Notes under the pieces: model-generated
What the model was told of the DNA's origin: nothing
The model's input: only the letters and a program-made list of their open reading frames with translations
Database searches by the model: none
Program-made: the position numbers and the translations under genes
From: Stappia sp. BW2
Lineage (GTDB): Bacteria; Pseudomonadota; Alphaproteobacteria; Rhizobiales; Stappiaceae
Assembly: GCF_008107695.1 (NCBI RefSeq)
Contig: NZ_VIRG01000070.1
Location: 1,736,001-1,800,000 of the forward strand
Direction: 5' to 3'
DNA length: 64,000 nucleotides
Shown here: positions 1 through 9,593 of the stretch, one piece after another
How positions within the stretch are numbered: position 1 is the first letter of the stretch
How the letters are laid out: each line of letters begins with the position of its first letter

Positions 1-48
1 GCTCCTGAGAAAGACTAAGCGCAACCAAACTCATCTTGGGAGCATAAG

Positions 49-1587
49 ATGTCAGACGCCGCCCCATCTGGCCGTCGAGGAAGAAGCGCACGCCGCGAAC
101 GCCGGCAAGCAGGCCCCGCCAGCCTGGCCATTCCGTATATCTCGCGCAACATTCCGAACTTCGACATTCTGAGCGACGAAGGCGCGGAACGAATTGAAGC
201 CAACACCGACCGAATTCTCGCCGAAATCGGCCTCGAATTCCGGGACGATCCGGAGGTTATCGGCATCTGGAAGGAAGCCGGTGCTGATGTCGACGGCGAA
301 CGCGTCCGCTTTCCCAAAGGCATGCTGCAGGAGCTGGTGAAAACGGCTCCCTCGCAATTTACCCAACACGCACGCAATCCTGCCCGCAACGTGGAGATCG
401 GCGGCAACAACCTCGTCTTTGCTCCGGTCTACGGTCCTCCCTTCGTCACCGATCTCGACAAGGGTCGTCGGTATGGCACGATCGAGGATTTCCGCAACTT
501 CGTGAAACTGGCCTATATGTCGCCCTGGATGCACCATTCCGGGGGCACCGTGTGCGAGCCTGTCGACCTGCCGGTCAACAAGCGGCATTTCGATATGGTC
601 TATTCCCATATCAAGTACTCCGACAAACCGTTCATGGGATCGGTCACCGCGCCGGAGCGCGCCGAAGATTCCGTCAAGATGGCGCAGATCACCTTCGGGG
701 AAGAATTCGTCGACCAGAACTGCGTCATGATCCAGTTGATCAATGCCAATTCACCTCTGGTTTTCGATGCGACCATGCTTGGCGCCCTGAAGGTCTACGC
801 CCGGCATAATCAGGCCTGTATCGTTTCGCCGTTCATTCTGGCAGGTGCCATGAGCCCGGTGACGGTTGCCGGTACACTGTCGCAGGTATTGGCAGAAGCC
901 CTGGCAGGTTGCGCCCTCACACAGTTGATTCGTCCCGGTGCGCCGGTCGTTTTCGGTGCCTTCGTGAGCTCGATTTCCATGCAGTCCGGCGCACCGACCT
1001 TCGGCAGCCCGGAAGGGTCCCTGCTTCTCAATGGTGCAGCGAAGCTCGCCCGCAGGCATAATCTGCCATTCCGCTCGGGCGGTTCGTTCACCGCCTCCAA
1101 GACCCCGGACGCGCAATCCGCACAGGAGTCCGCCCAGACCATTCTGGCGACAGTGCAATCCGGTGTGAACTTCTGTCTGCATGCGGCAGGTTGGCTGGAA
1201 GGTGGCCTGTGCTCGTCTTACGAAAAATTCGTGATGGACGCGGACCAGCTCGGCATGATGCATGTTCTGGCCAAGGGGATCGAGATTTCCGAAGAGACCC
1301 TGGCGATGGATGCGCTTCAGGAAGTGGGCCCAGGCGGCCATTTCCTTGGCGCCGCGCACACGCAGCGCAACTTTGAGAGCGCCTTCTTCAGGTCCTCCAT
1401 CGCGGACAACAACTCATACGAGCAATGGCTTGCCGACGGGCAACTGAATGCCGCACAGCGGGCCAACGCACGCTGGAAGGAACAGCTGGCGGGCTATACC
1501 GGCCCTGAGCTGGACCCTGGCATTGACGAGGCCCTGATAGCGTTCATGACCGAGCGCAAGAGCTCCTTCCCGGACAGCAACGTCTGA
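49..1587 (+). CDS. Trimethylamine methyltransferase (MttB) family protein, non-pyrrolysine type
   Basis: 512 residues. The family moves a methyl group from a quaternary or tertiary amine to a corrinoid protein. True MttB enzymes carry an in-frame UAG read as pyrrolysine; none is present here, so this belongs to the large pyrrolysine-lacking group that includes glycine-betaine demethylases (MtgB). An Arg-rich tail at about residues 8-21 precedes the conserved barrel, with Gly-rich segments near residues 310-345. The ATG has a GGGAG ribosome site seven bases upstream. No corrinoid protein or corrinoid reductase gene lies next to it, so its methyl acceptor must be encoded elsewhere. The substrate cannot be read from the sequence; glycine betaine or a related methylamine is a guess. 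The gene ends in a strong terminator. Confidence 0.85.
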   Translation: MSDAAPSGRRGRSARRERRQAGPASLAIPYISRNIPNFDILSDEGAERIEANTDRILAEIGLEFRDDPEVIGIWKEAGADVDGERVRFPKGMLQELVKTAPSQFTQHARNPARNVEIGGNNLVFAPVYGPPFVTDLDKGRRYGTIEDFRNFVKLAYMSPWMHHSGGTVCEPVDLPVNKRHFDMVYSHIKYSDKPFMGSVTAPERAEDSVKMAQITFGEEFVDQNCVMIQLINANSPLVFDATMLGALKVYARHNQACIVSPFILAGAMSPVTVAGTLSQVLAEALAGCALTQLIRPGAPVVFGAFVSSISMQSGAPTFGSPEGSLLLNGAAKLARRHNLPFRSGGSFTASKTPDAQSAQESAQTILATVQSGVNFCLHAAGWLEGGLCSSYEKFVMDADQLGMMHVLAKGIEISEETLAMDALQEVGPGGHFLGAAHTQRNFESAFFRSSIADNNSYEQWLADGQLNAAQRANARWKEQLAGYTGPELDPGIDEALIAFMTERKSSFPDSNV

Positions 1588-1610
1588 TCCTGTTCATAAA
1601 TTCAGCTACG

Positions 1611-1640
1611 CGCCCCGCAATTTTGCGGGGCGTTTGTTTT
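1611..1640 (+). terminator. Rho-independent terminator of the MttB-like gene
   Basis: A nine-base-pair GC-rich stem, CGCCCCGCA at 1611-1619 pairing with TGCGGGGCG at 1624-1632, has a four-base loop and is followed by TTTGTTTT. It lies 24 bases past the stop codon. Confidence 0.9.
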
Positions 1641-1956
1641 AAAGTGATTTTCAAATCCTGCTCTTGCAAACCTGCCACGTTTTTTAACAACAATCAGAAG
1701 AACTACGTTTTTTTATGTATGTAGCCTTTTCCAGCATTTCTGCATGGGATAAAGGTTGCCAAACCCTGCGTTTGCGAGGTAGCTGGAAACGCTGTTTGGC
1801 ATGGGATAAGCTTACGCAGGGCAGCAGTGGGACTGGGTCGCGCCGGTCTTCGATTTTTCTTGAGGGAGCTTGCACGAATGACTGTTTACAAATTGTAAGT
1901 TTCCATATGTAACTCAATAACTTGACTGTTCCCAACTAATAAAAACAGGTTGTTCT
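1641..1956 (+). promoter_or_regulatory. Leader region of the rkpA-like gene with repeats and a hairpin
   Basis: This 316-base stretch has no convincing gene and must hold the promoter of the synthase gene. The 11-mer GCATGGGATAA occurs at 1742-1752 and again at 1799-1809. Between them is a two-part inverted repeat: GCCAAAC 1758-1764 with GTTTGGC 1794-1800, and CGTTT 1769-1773 with AAACG 1787-1791. A palindrome TTACAA-A-TTGTAA sits at 1886-1898. No good -35/-10 pair is obvious. Regulation by a bound protein or a folded leader is an inference. Confidence 0.5.
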
Positions 1957-4900
1957 GTGGCGTCGCTTACATCAAACATCGATATTCTTGGTTATTCTAC
2001 CCGACTTCCCGGCGCCAATGATTCTGCCGAATTCTGGACATTGTTGAAAAACGGCAAATGTGCCGTCACATCCGTATCCAATGACCGCTGGCCTCTCGCC
2101 CGGTTTGGCCATCCTGTTCAAAGCACCTCGGGCAAAAGCTACACCTGGGCCGCCGGACAGCTTGATGACGTCTGGGGATTTGACCCGTCTTTTTTTGGCG
2201 TCTCCCCGCGTGAAGCCGTGCAGATGGATCCGCAGCAGCGCCTGCTGCTGCAGCTGGTCTGGGAAGCGCTGGAACACGCGAACATCCGCCCGAGCGACCT
2301 GGCGGGATCAAATACCGGCGTTTATGTAGGTGCGTCCTCGCTGGATTACCACCATCGTTTCCTGGTCGATCCGGCCATGGCCGACATGCAGTTCATGACC
2401 GGCAACACGCTGTCGATCGTTTCCAACCGGATTTCCTACATCTACGACCTCCGCGGCCCGAGCTTTACAGTCGATACCGCGTGCTCCTCGTCCATTGTTG
2501 CCCTTCACGAAGCTGGTTCAGCCATCGAGTCCGGCCAGATAGACACTGCCATCGTCTGCGGCGTCAGTCTTCTGCTCAGCCCATTTGCCTTTGTCGGCTT
2601 CTCTCGCGCCACGATGCTGTCTCCGACCGGCCTCTGCCAGGCATTCGATGCCAATGGTGACGGTTACGTTCGCTCGGAAGGCGGCGCAGTGATCGTTCTG
2701 CGTTCAGCCCGGGCGGGAGTTCCGGAAGGTGCCAAGAGCCACGGCAAGCTGCTGGCGACCGGCATCAACGCCGATGGCCGCACCGTTGGCCTGTCGCTGC
2801 CCTCCCCGTACGCACAGGCAGATCTTCTGCGCGAAATTTACGACGGCCTGGAGATCGATCCGAACGAGCTTGCCTTCATCGAGGCTCACGGCACGGGTAC
2901 GCGTGTCGGCGATCCCGCAGAAGCTGACGCGCTTGGCAAGGTTATCGGTCAGAAACGCGACAAGGTGCTGCCCATCGGGTCGGTCAAGACAAATGTCGGT
3001 CACCTAGAACCTGTGTCGGGCCTCGTCGGCCTTCTGAAGGCCATCATGGCTCTGCGGGAAGATCTGCTGCCGCAGTCGCTCCATTTCAGGAACCCCAACC
3101 CGGATATTCCCTTTGACGAGCTGAACCTCAAGGTTGCCGGCGAAGCCATGGCCCTTGAGCGTGATGGCAGCCGCAGGCTTGCAGGTGTCAATTCCTTCGG
3201 TTTCGGCGGTACGAATGCGCACGCGGTCATCGGCGATCCGGATCCCGTCACCAACGCGGCTTCGTCCGCGCCGGTCGAAGCGCCTCTCGTGATCAGTGCC
3301 CGATCCAAGGATGCCTTGCAGCAACTCGCCGGAAAATTCGCCGACTGCCTCGACAGCGAAGCGGATGAAACCGCCGGAAACATCATTGCCTCGAGCGCCC
3401 ATGGCCGCGACCTTCTGTCGGAGCGTCTGGTCGTGCTTGGCAAGACAAGAGCGGAAAAACTCGACGCACTGCGGTCGTTTGCCGAAAGTGGCGATGAAAG
3501 CACCGACCTTGTGTCCGGAAGCGTCATCAAGGCAAACGCGAAAGTCGGGTTTGTCTTTTCCGGTAACGGGTCTCAATGGGCCGGCATGGGGCAGGAAGCC
3601 TATCAGGCTGATACCGCCTTCCGGACTGCTTTTGACAAGGTCGACAAGATCTTCATGGGTCTGAGCGGATGGTCTCTCGTCACGACGCTTTTTGCGGAAG
3701 ACCTTGAAGCCGATCTGGAGCGCTCCGAGATCGCTCAGCCACTTCTGTTTGCCATTCAGGTCGGTATCGTGGAGTCCCTGCGACAGCGGGGCATTACCGC
3801 GGCCGGTACGGCAGGCCATTCGGTCGGTGAAGTGGCCGCAGCGTGGTGTGCAGGTGCTCTTGACCTCGAACAGGCGGTTCGGGTTATCCGTGCGCGTTCC
3901 AGTGAACAGGAAGTCGTTCGCGACCTGGGTTCGATGGCCGCCCTGCTTCAGCCGGCAGATCAGGCAATTGCCGCGATCAAGGAAAGCGGTCTACCCAAGC
4001 TGGAGCTTGCCGCAGACAACAGCCCGCGCAGCGTCACCATTTCCGGCGACAGCGAAAGCCTTGATGCCTTCGCGAAATTTGCCCGCAAGAAAAAGTGGGC
4101 CATGCGCCGCCTTAACCTGGCGTACCCTTTCCACAGCGCCCTGGTTGACCCGATCGAGAAACCGCTTCTTGCAGCTCTGGATGGCCTTTCGCCCACCGCC
4201 GCGTCACTGCCCTTTTATTCCACCGTTACCCCGGATGAGCGCGATGTGAGCGTTGATGCCGAATACTGGTGGCACAACGTGCGCCAGCCGGTCCGGTTTG
4301 CAGCCGCGATGGAAAACATGGCTGCCGATGATTTCTCCGTCCTCATCGAGATCGGCCCGAAGCCTGTACTCGGCACCTATGTGAACGATGTTCTCCGGGC
4401 GAAGGGCAAGAAGGCCAAGGTTCTGGAAACACTGAAGGAACCGTCCAAGAAGGCAGTTGCGACCAAAGGCAACCCGCTTGATCGGATCGCGGCGTCCGTT
4501 CTTGCCCATGGCGGTCAGACGGATCTGCTCAGTTTCGTTGGTGAACGCCCAGGCCATCTGGTTCCGCTGCCATCCTATCCCTGGCAGAATTCCGAGTATC
4601 GTCCGGAAAACAGCTCTGAACGCGTCGATTTCATGTTCGGTCAGACCTGGCCGCTGCTCGGCTACCGGCTGCGTCAGGATACCGCCGAGTGGTTCAACCA
4701 CATCGACAGCGCTTCCCTTCCCTTCCTGCAGGATCACAAGGTTGAGGAAAGCGTCGTCTATCCGGCTGCTGGCTACATCGAGATGAGCCTGCGCGCAGCG
4801 CTCCGTTGGAGCCGGAGCGACCAGATCGAACTGCGCGATTTCGACATTCTGCGCCCGTTGGTGATCGAAGGCGACGAAGTGTGGGAGACTCAGGTCCGTA

Positions 4901-7900
4901 TTTCGCCCGACGACCATGTGCTTGAGATCCTGTCGCGCCCGCGCCTGTCCGACAACGACTGGTCGCTGAACGCCCGCGGAACTTTTCTGACGCCTTCGAC
5001 CACATCCCGAACGCCTTGGCTGAAGACAGGTGACGGCGTCGTTTCCGAACTTGATCACGAGACCCTTTATACGGTCACCAAGGGCTTCGGCCTTAACTAC
5101 GGCCCGGCCTTCCGCCGGGCAGATAAAGTCGTCAAACACTCGAACACCAGCGCAACCGTCACGCTGTTGCCGCAGGACGAAATCCTGGCTGACTACTCGT
5201 TCTCGCTCTGCCCGACGTTGGTGGATGCCGGTTTCCACGGCCTGTTTGCGTTGCTCGACGGCGTCAAGGACGTTCCGCAAAACACGTCGTTCCTTCCGAT
5301 CCGTCTCGGCACCTTGCGTCTTCTGGCGCCGGAAACTCTTCCAGCTTCCGTGCGCATTGAAGTGACCAAGGCCTCGCCGCGGTCAATCGAAGCAAGCTTC
5401 GAGTTCCTGGATGCCGAGGGGCTGACAATCGCCCGCCTCACCAAGACCCGCTTCAAAGCGGTGACCCTTGGGCAGGATACACGCCCCGATGATCTGGTCT
5501 ATCGGCAGATTGCTACACTTCTCCCCGCACAGGACCGTATCTCCCCGCTAAAGGAAACCTTCGAAGGTTTACCTGCATTGGCTGGCAACCTCGATCTTCT
5601 GGGCTCGGACGATCAGGAACTCGACGACAGCAGGGTTCTGATAGAAGCTCTTGGCCGAACGATTGCGCATAAGACTCTCTTCGATCTCTTTTCGGGTCGA
5701 AAGGTCGAGTTGGAAGCGCTGGTCACAGCTGGAGAGTTGCATGAAAGCGCGATCCCTCTGGCAGCGAGCCTCTTCGGCTGGCTGGTGGAAAGTGGTCTGT
5801 GCACGCAAAGCGACGATGGTTTCGAGCTTTCGGACCCATCCGGCAATCCGGATGCTTCACAGCTTCTGCAAGCCCTGACCGATGGTGGCGGCGAACATAT
5901 TGCCGAGGCGGCCTTGCTGGCACGTCTTTGGACCGGTTTGCCGGATGTTCTCAAATTCGGCCTGCAGGAAGCTTCCGGTAAGGAATATTCCTCAAGCCTG
6001 TTCGATGCCTACCGTACGTCGTCTCCGGCAAAGCACGCGCTTTCCTCTGCCTTGCAGGCGGGTGTACAGAGCCTCATTGCCGGCTGGCCGAATGATCAGG
6101 CTCTCAGAGTGCTTCTGGTTGGAGCCAACAGCGGACTTGCGGCGGCAATCGACAACGCGCTCGATCCTACCTACATGGCGCTGACTGTGACCGATGCTAC
6201 ATCGTCTGCAGTCGGTCGCGGCGAGCGGCTTTGGCAGGGTAGCTCGGCGACAGAATTTGTCGAACCGGGCGAAACTTCCTTCACGTATGACCGGCATTTC
6301 GACATCGTGTTGTTCGACACGTCTCTTGCCGAGATCGATGCCGACAGCTTGAAGCGTTTCACGAAGTCCATTGTCCCCGGCGGTCTTGTGTTGGGCGCGG
6401 AACCGCTGCCGCATCCTCTCACCGACCTTATCATGGGTGTCGGTTCTTCCTGGTGGGACGAAGGCGCCACTGCCGAATTCCCGATTTCCAGACAGCAAGC
6501 CGACTGGACCAAGGCGCTGGAAGCTGCAGGCCTGACGGACGTCCAGACCGTGCCGCTCAAGAGTGCGTTGATCGAAGCCGATCTGATCTGCGCACGTGCT
6601 GGCGAGCACGTCGCCGAAGTGGCAGACACGACAGGCGAGGAAGCATCGGACGTTGAGGCCGAGCAGAAAAAGTATCTGCTCCTGACCAGTTCCGAAGGCG
6701 CGTCTCACCGTCTCGCGGAAGGCCTGAAGGCTTGCCTGAATCGGAAAGGTCACGCGGCCACCCTTCTGGTACCGGGCGAAGTTACCGAACAACTTGGCGA
6801 CGACATCTGGAGCGTCGCGCTTGGTGACAAAGGTGACGCCCAAGCACAAGACGAAGCGCTCAACGCACTCGTGGCGGCCCACAATGGCCGGGTCATTCAT
6901 CTGCTGGGTGCCTATGCTGCTCCGGCAGATGCTCTGGCCTCTGTCGATGGCCGTGCCTACAGCCTGATGACACTCCTCAAGGCGCTCGGGCCGAATGGTG
7001 GTGAATTCACGCTTCTGGCTCCAGCCGGTGCTCAGGATATTGCCGGCGGCAAACCCGCCGCCCCCGAGCAGGCCGGTATCTGGGCGTTCGGCCGCGTAGT
7101 CATGAACGAATACCCGGATGCGAACCTGAAGCTGATCGACGTTTCGCCAGATCTGGAACCGGGCATTGCCGCCGCCCGAGTGGCAGATGAAATTCTGATT
7201 GCCAATTGCGAACGGGAAATCGTACTCGACAGCAAGACTCGCTCCGGCATCCGCCTGGTAAAAGGCGGTGTGCTTTCAAGCTTCACTTTGCCAGAAGGCG
7301 CAAAACCGGCCATGCGGCTTGATATCCTTCGGCAAGGATCTCTGGACCAGCTCGCCTGGCATGCCGTGGAGCGCAAGCCGCTTGAAGGCAAGGATATCGA
7401 AATCGCCGTTGAAGCCAGCGGCCTCAATTTCCGAGATGTGATGTGGGCGCTTGGCCTGCTGCCGGAAGAAGCTCTCGAAGACGGTTTTGCCGGCCCGACA
7501 CTGGGTATGGAATGCTGTGGTCATGTCGTCGGCTGCGGTCCGGATGTGACCCGCTTCCAACCGGGCGACAAGGTCATCACCTTCGCCCCGGCCTGCTTTG
7601 CCTCTCATGTGACGGTCGATGAAAGCGGCTGTGCACCGATGCCGAGTACGGTTAGCGCGGAAGAAGCAGCTACGATCCCGGTTACCTTCCTCACCGCCTA
7701 TTATGCCCTCGTGCATCTGGCTGCCCTTAGCGAAGGTGAAACCGTCCTGATCCACGGCGGCGCAGGTGGTGTCGGTCTGGCTGCTTTGCAGATCGCCAAG
7801 TGGCGCGGTGCCAAAATTATCGCGACAGCCGGATCGGAAGACAAGCGCAACACGCTGAAACTGCTCGGGGCCGACGTTGTTCTGGATTCTCGAAGCCTGG

Positions 7901-9567
7901 CGTTCGTTGATGCCGTCATGGAAGAAACTTCCGGCGAAGGCGTCGATGTGGTTCTGAACTCGCTGTTTGGCGAGGCCATGGAACGCAGCATTGAGGTTCT
8001 GAAACCATTCGGCCGCTTCCTGGAACTGGGCAAGCGCGATTACTACGGCAACACCCGGATCGGCCTGCGTCCATTCCGTCAGAACCTGACCTACTTCGGT
8101 ATCGACGCCGACCAGTTGCTGACCCGCCAACCCCAACTGGCTGTCGATCTGTTCGTCAAGCTGGTCGAGCTCTTCGAAGCCGGAACCTTGCGTCCCTTGC
8201 CGCATCGGTTGTTCGAGGCGGCGGATGTGGTCGATGCTTTCCGCCTGATGCAGCAGGCCGGACATATCGGCAAGATCGTGATCCGCCCACCGGCAGTTCC
8301 CGAAAGCGTGCCGACCAAGCGTGAAATCTCGTTCGACGGCGACGCCGTCTACCTCATTGCTGGTGGGTTCGGCGGTTTCGGTGCGGCATTGCTTCACCGC
8401 CTTGCCGATCACGGAGCCAAGTCACTGGCGGTTCTCAGCCGGCGGGGCGATTCCAGTGAAGACGCTCAGGAAGTCATCCGCCAACTGACCAAGCGTGGCG
8501 TCTCCATCAAAGGTTACGCGTGCGACATCACCGATGAAGCTGCTGTCAAGAAAGCGCTTGCGGAGATCCGAGGCGAAGGGCGCCCGATCAAGGGCGTGTT
8601 CCATACCGCGATGGTGCTGAATGACGTGTTGATCGCCAACATGGATCACGATGGCCTGACCAGAGTGCTGGCACCCAAAATTCGCGGTGCGGAGCTCCTG
8701 GATAGGCTGACGGCCGACGATCCGCTCGATCACTTCGTGCTGTATTCGTCCGCCACGACGCTTGTCGGCAATCCGGGGCAGGCAAACTATGTTGCCGCCA
8801 ACGGCTACCTGGAAGGGCTTGCGCGCAAACGCCGCGCAGAAGGCCGTCCCGGACTGGCTGTTGCGTGGGGTGCGATCTCCGATGCGGGCTACCTTGCCCG
8901 CAACGAAGAGGTCAACGAGATGCTGTCCCGCAAGCTCGGGCGCCATGCCTTGACCGCCAAGGAAGCTCTCGATGGCCTGATGTCGCTTATGGTGCAGCCG
9001 TCACAGGAAGATACCGGCCTTGCCGCTATGGGCTACGCGCGTATCGATTGGCAAGCAGCACGGAAAGATCTGACTCTCGTTGGAACCCCGCTTGTCAGCC
9101 TGCTCGGCCTTGGCGACGAGGACGAGACCGGCGCAGATGGAGCAATCAATCTGGCTGCCATGCTGGACGGCATGGATCAGGTAACTGCCGCTCAGACGGT
9201 TGCCAAGCTTCTGGCTGCTGAAATCGGCAAGATCCTGCGAATTGCTCCCGAGGAGATTGATCCGCACAAGCCGCTGTCCGATATCGGCATGGACTCGCTG
9301 ATGGCTCTGGAACTGCGCATGAGTGCGGAACGGCAGCTGGGGATCGACATTCCATTGATGTCTCTGGCAAATGGCGCAACACTGATCGACTTGTCTGGCC
9401 GAGTTGCCAACCGGGTTCTGGGCGAAGAAAATGCCTCCGGTATTTCGGATGAAACACAGCAACTTGCCAGCATTCATGTGGATGACCAGCGTCAGGAATC
9501 GGAAGATCTTTCCGATATCGCTACTCAAGTTGAGAACAAGAGCCGCGAACTTGGTTCCTTCCTGTAA
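1957..9567 (+). CDS. rkpA: Type I reducing polyketide/fatty-acid synthase, RkpA-like
   Basis: 2536 residues, GTG start. Domains in order: ketosynthase (about 5-430; Cys176 in DTACSSS, His311, His349), acyltransferase (about 535-840; Ser622 in GHSVGE, His726 in YPFHS, which suits malonyl units), dehydratase (about 905-1180; His927, Asp1090), a methyltransferase-like stretch near 1369-1560 without a clean SAM glycine motif, enoylreductase (about 1785-2110; GGAGGVG at 1934-1940), ketoreductase (about 2125-2320; glycine motif 2136-2142, Ser2264, Tyr2278) and an acyl carrier domain (Ser2447 in DSL). All reducing domains look intact and there is no thioesterase, so a saturated chain made iteratively is likely handed to the oxoamine synthase 26 bases downstream. 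Size, order and neighbours match Sinorhizobium meliloti RkpA, needed for K-antigen capsule; its product is not established. Confidence 0.88.
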   Translation: MASLTSNIDILGYSTRLPGANDSAEFWTLLKNGKCAVTSVSNDRWPLARFGHPVQSTSGKSYTWAAGQLDDVWGFDPSFFGVSPREAVQMDPQQRLLLQLVWEALEHANIRPSDLAGSNTGVYVGASSLDYHHRFLVDPAMADMQFMTGNTLSIVSNRISYIYDLRGPSFTVDTACSSSIVALHEAGSAIESGQIDTAIVCGVSLLLSPFAFVGFSRATMLSPTGLCQAFDANGDGYVRSEGGAVIVLRSARAGVPEGAKSHGKLLATGINADGRTVGLSLPSPYAQADLLREIYDGLEIDPNELAFIEAHGTGTRVGDPAEADALGKVIGQKRDKVLPIGSVKTNVGHLEPVSGLVGLLKAIMALREDLLPQSLHFRNPNPDIPFDELNLKVAGEAMALERDGSRRLAGVNSFGFGGTNAHAVIGDPDPVTNAASSAPVEAPLVISARSKDALQQLAGKFADCLDSEADETAGNIIASSAHGRDLLSERLVVLGKTRAEKLDALRSFAESGDESTDLVSGSVIKANAKVGFVFSGNGSQWAGMGQEAYQADTAFRTAFDKVDKIFMGLSGWSLVTTLFAEDLEADLERSEIAQPLLFAIQVGIVESLRQRGITAAGTAGHSVGEVAAAWCAGALDLEQAVRVIRARSSEQEVVRDLGSMAALLQPADQAIAAIKESGLPKLELAADNSPRSVTISGDSESLDAFAKFARKKKWAMRRLNLAYPFHSALVDPIEKPLLAALDGLSPTAASLPFYSTVTPDERDVSVDAEYWWHNVRQPVRFAAAMENMAADDFSVLIEIGPKPVLGTYVNDVLRAKGKKAKVLETLKEPSKKAVATKGNPLDRIAASVLAHGGQTDLLSFVGERPGHLVPLPSYPWQNSEYRPENSSERVDFMFGQTWPLLGYRLRQDTAEWFNHIDSASLPFLQDHKVEESVVYPAAGYIEMSLRAALRWSRSDQIELRDFDILRPLVIEGDEVWETQVRISPDDHVLEILSRPRLSDNDWSLNARGTFLTPSTTSRTPWLKTGDGVVSELDHETLYTVTKGFGLNYGPAFRRADKVVKHSNTSATVTLLPQDEILADYSFSLCPTLVDAGFHGLFALLDGVKDVPQNTSFLPIRLGTLRLLAPETLPASVRIEVTKASPRSIEASFEFLDAEGLTIARLTKTRFKAVTLGQDTRPDDLVYRQIATLLPAQDRISPLKETFEGLPALAGNLDLLGSDDQELDDSRVLIEALGRTIAHKTLFDLFSGRKVELEALVTAGELHESAIPLAASLFGWLVESGLCTQSDDGFELSDPSGNPDASQLLQALTDGGGEHIAEAALLARLWTGLPDVLKFGLQEASGKEYSSSLFDAYRTSSPAKHALSSALQAGVQSLIAGWPNDQALRVLLVGANSGLAAAIDNALDPTYMALTVTDATSSAVGRGERLWQGSSATEFVEPGETSFTYDRHFDIVLFDTSLAEIDADSLKRFTKSIVPGGLVLGAEPLPHPLTDLIMGVGSSWWDEGATAEFPISRQQADWTKALEAAGLTDVQTVPLKSALIEADLICARAGEHVAEVADTTGEEASDVEAEQKKYLLLTSSEGASHRLAEGLKACLNRKGHAATLLVPGEVTEQLGDDIWSVALGDKGDAQAQDEALNALVAAHNGRVIHLLGAYAAPADALASVDGRAYSLMTLLKALGPNGGEFTLLAPAGAQDIAGGKPAAPEQAGIWAFGRVVMNEYPDANLKLIDVSPDLEPGIAAARVADEILIANCEREIVLDSKTRSGIRLVKGGVLSSFTLPEGAKPAMRLDILRQGSLDQLAWHAVERKPLEGKDIEIAVEASGLNFRDVMWALGLLPEEALEDGFAGPTLGMECCGHVVGCGPDVTRFQPGDKVITFAPACFASHVTVDESGCAPMPSTVSAEEAATIPVTFLTAYYALVHLAALSEGETVLIHGGAGGVGLAALQIAKWRGAKIIATAGSEDKRNTLKLLGADVVLDSRSLAFVDAVMEETSGEGVDVVLNSLFGEAMERSIEVLKPFGRFLELGKRDYYGNTRIGLRPFRQNLTYFGIDADQLLTRQPQLAVDLFVKLVELFEAGTLRPLPHRLFEAADVVDAFRLMQQAGHIGKIVIRPPAVPESVPTKREISFDGDAVYLIAGGFGGFGAALLHRLADHGAKSLAVLSRRGDSSEDAQEVIRQLTKRGVSIKGYACDITDEAAVKKALAEIRGEGRPIKGVFHTAMVLNDVLIANMDHDGLTRVLAPKIRGAELLDRLTADDPLDHFVLYSSATTLVGNPGQANYVAANGYLEGLARKRRAEGRPGLAVAWGAISDAGYLARNEEVNEMLSRKLGRHALTAKEALDGLMSLMVQPSQEDTGLAAMGYARIDWQAARKDLTLVGTPLVSLLGLGDEDETGADGAINLAAMLDGMDQVTAAQTVAKLLAAEIGKILRIAPEEIDPHKPLSDIGMDSLMALELRMSAERQLGIDIPLMSLANGATLIDLSGRVANRVLGEENASGISDETQQLASIHVDDQRQESEDLSDIATQVENKSRELGSFL

Positions 9568-9593
9568 GCGGCCTCATAAAAGGATTTACTGGT

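Noticed and set aside
4204..5280. Minus-strand open frame of 358 residues inside the synthase gene
   Set aside because: Shadow of the dehydratase region; no family features. The 7276-8412 frame is rejected for the same reason.
6061..6640. Active methyltransferase domain in the synthase
   Set aside because: The region has the right place and length but lacks a clean SAM-binding glycine motif; treated as degenerate.
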